38,841 nt of DNA from Thermaceae bacterium. Lineage in GTDB: Bacteria; Deinococcota; Deinococci; Deinococcales; Marinithermaceae. A model generated the notes under the pieces. It saw nothing but the letters and a program-made list of their open reading frames with translations. It was not told the origin of the DNA and searched no databases. Positions 38,337-38,841 of the stretch are shown in pieces. The stretch lies in the NCBI GenBank assembly GCA_026981865.1, contig JALSIA010000215.1, positions 1-38,841 of the forward strand. Direction: 5' to 3'. The translations under genes and the position numbers were made by a program. Every line of letters starts with the position of its first letter. Position 1 is the first letter of the stretch.

Positions 38337-38841
38337 TTCAACCCTCCCGGCTGGCTTCCCGGATCCAGCAACGTACCGCGCATCTCCATAGGCTGCGCCA
38401 GCACCCACAGCGTCAAGATCACCAACAACACCAGATACGCGAACATCGGCAACGCCGCGCGGAGGCGGCCGAGCTTGCGCGCGCGGGCGAAGACCGCGTA
38501 CGCCGAACCCATCAGACCCAGGTAGAGGATCCCCACCTGCAAGGGGTAGAGCAGGTTCTCCGGCACCAAAGCGGCAAGCTGCCAGTTGGGCTCCCCTACG
38601 GGCAGGCCCAGGTTGCCCAGCGCCTGCTGCGTTACGGGCACGATCGTGGCCCAACCCGTCAGGAAGTGGTAGGCGTAGTGCCCGGCCCACATGGCGAAGG
38701 TCAGCGGCAGAAAGGCCGCCCCCCACCGGCGCAACGAGACGAGTCCGGGGTCGCGCAGACCCGCGATGCGATCGGAGGCGCGGGCCACCAGCCACGTCAG
38801 CCCCAGACCCGCGCCCACCCAGAGCACGAAGGCCAGCATCA
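38333..38841 (-). CDS. Multi-pass membrane protein, C-terminal part (cut by window edge)
   Basis: About 168 residues in the window, open to the right edge; an ATG at 38839 is probably internal. Four hydrophobic segments are visible: LAFVLWVGAGLGLTWLV, FLPLTFAMWAGHYAYHFL, LLYPLQVGILYLGLMGSAYAVF and MFAYLVLLVILTLWVLA. The HYAYH pair inside a helix could bind heme or metal. The last segment is followed by a short polar tail. It may be the end of a larger membrane protein such as a ferredoxin-type membrane protein, which I cannot confirm. It shares an operon with the FixH-like gene. Confidence 0.65.
   Translation of the reverse strand, partial: MLAFVLWVGAGLGLTWLVARASDRIAGLRDPGLVSLRRWGAAFLPLTFAMWAGHYAYHFLTGWATIVPVTQQALGNLGLPVGEPNWQLAALVPENLLYPLQVGILYLGLMGSAYAVFARARKLGRLRAALPMFAYLVLLVILTLWVLAQPMEMRGTLLDPGSQPGGLK

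Overview
The window is GC-rich bacterial chromosome with tightly packed genes and no mobile element, CRISPR array, rRNA or tRNA gene that I can see. Several features point to the Thermales (Deinococcota, near Thermus, Oceanithermus or Marinithermus): a fused SecDF, a short IF2 of about 575 residues, an MgtE of T. thermophilus length, and several promoters whose -10 box lies 6-7 nt from the start codon (leaderless-type). This assignment comes from gene content and protein character, not from a search.

Layout. 1-2519 (minus) is the translation operon ffh-rpsP-khpA-rimM-trmD (trmD cut by the window edge) behind a good sigma-70-type promoter. mgtE (plus) follows at 2731-4095. 4295-6835 (minus) holds an acyl-CoA carboxyltransferase and an HMG-CoA lyase-like protein, a likely leucine/methylcrotonyl-CoA catabolic pair. 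6885-9893 (plus) is valS behind a long T-box leader with a GUC specifier. 9924-14457 (minus) is a sugar ABC importer operon (binding protein, double ATPase, permease, FucU-like mutarotase) followed by an unrecognised membrane-anchored protein. 14556-16999 is recJ with a small LapA-like membrane protein. 17073-19232 is secDF. 19302-23251 is the classical rimP-nusA-ylxR-infB operon with a small exported protein at its end. mutM and hisA follow.

24943-27456 (plus) is an apparently self-regulated ABC-2 exporter operon: membrane protein, winged-helix regulator, ATPase, permease, with a perfect 7-3-7 palindrome over the promoter -10. A two-part membrane-anchored protein and a roughly 300-bp repeat-bearing gap precede an arginase gene (minus). 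29331-34393 (plus) is the lipid block yceD-rpmF-fabH-fabD-fabG-acpP-fabF, which lacks plsX at its usual place. 34453-36724 (minus) is ybaB-recR followed by three consecutive Roadblock/LC7 proteins and a DUF3467 protein. hemB (plus) and two membrane/periplasmic genes (minus, the last one cut by the edge) end the window.

Most of this is housekeeping. The parts most worth attention are the valine T-box leader with an extra repeat-rich hairpin between stem I and the antiterminator, the Roadblock triplet plus DUF3467 joined to ybaB-recR with no GTPase nearby, the self-operator of the ABC exporter, the HMG-CoA lyase of unusual (Bacteroidetes-like) sequence type, and the 95-nt out-of-frame overlap of ylxR with infB.
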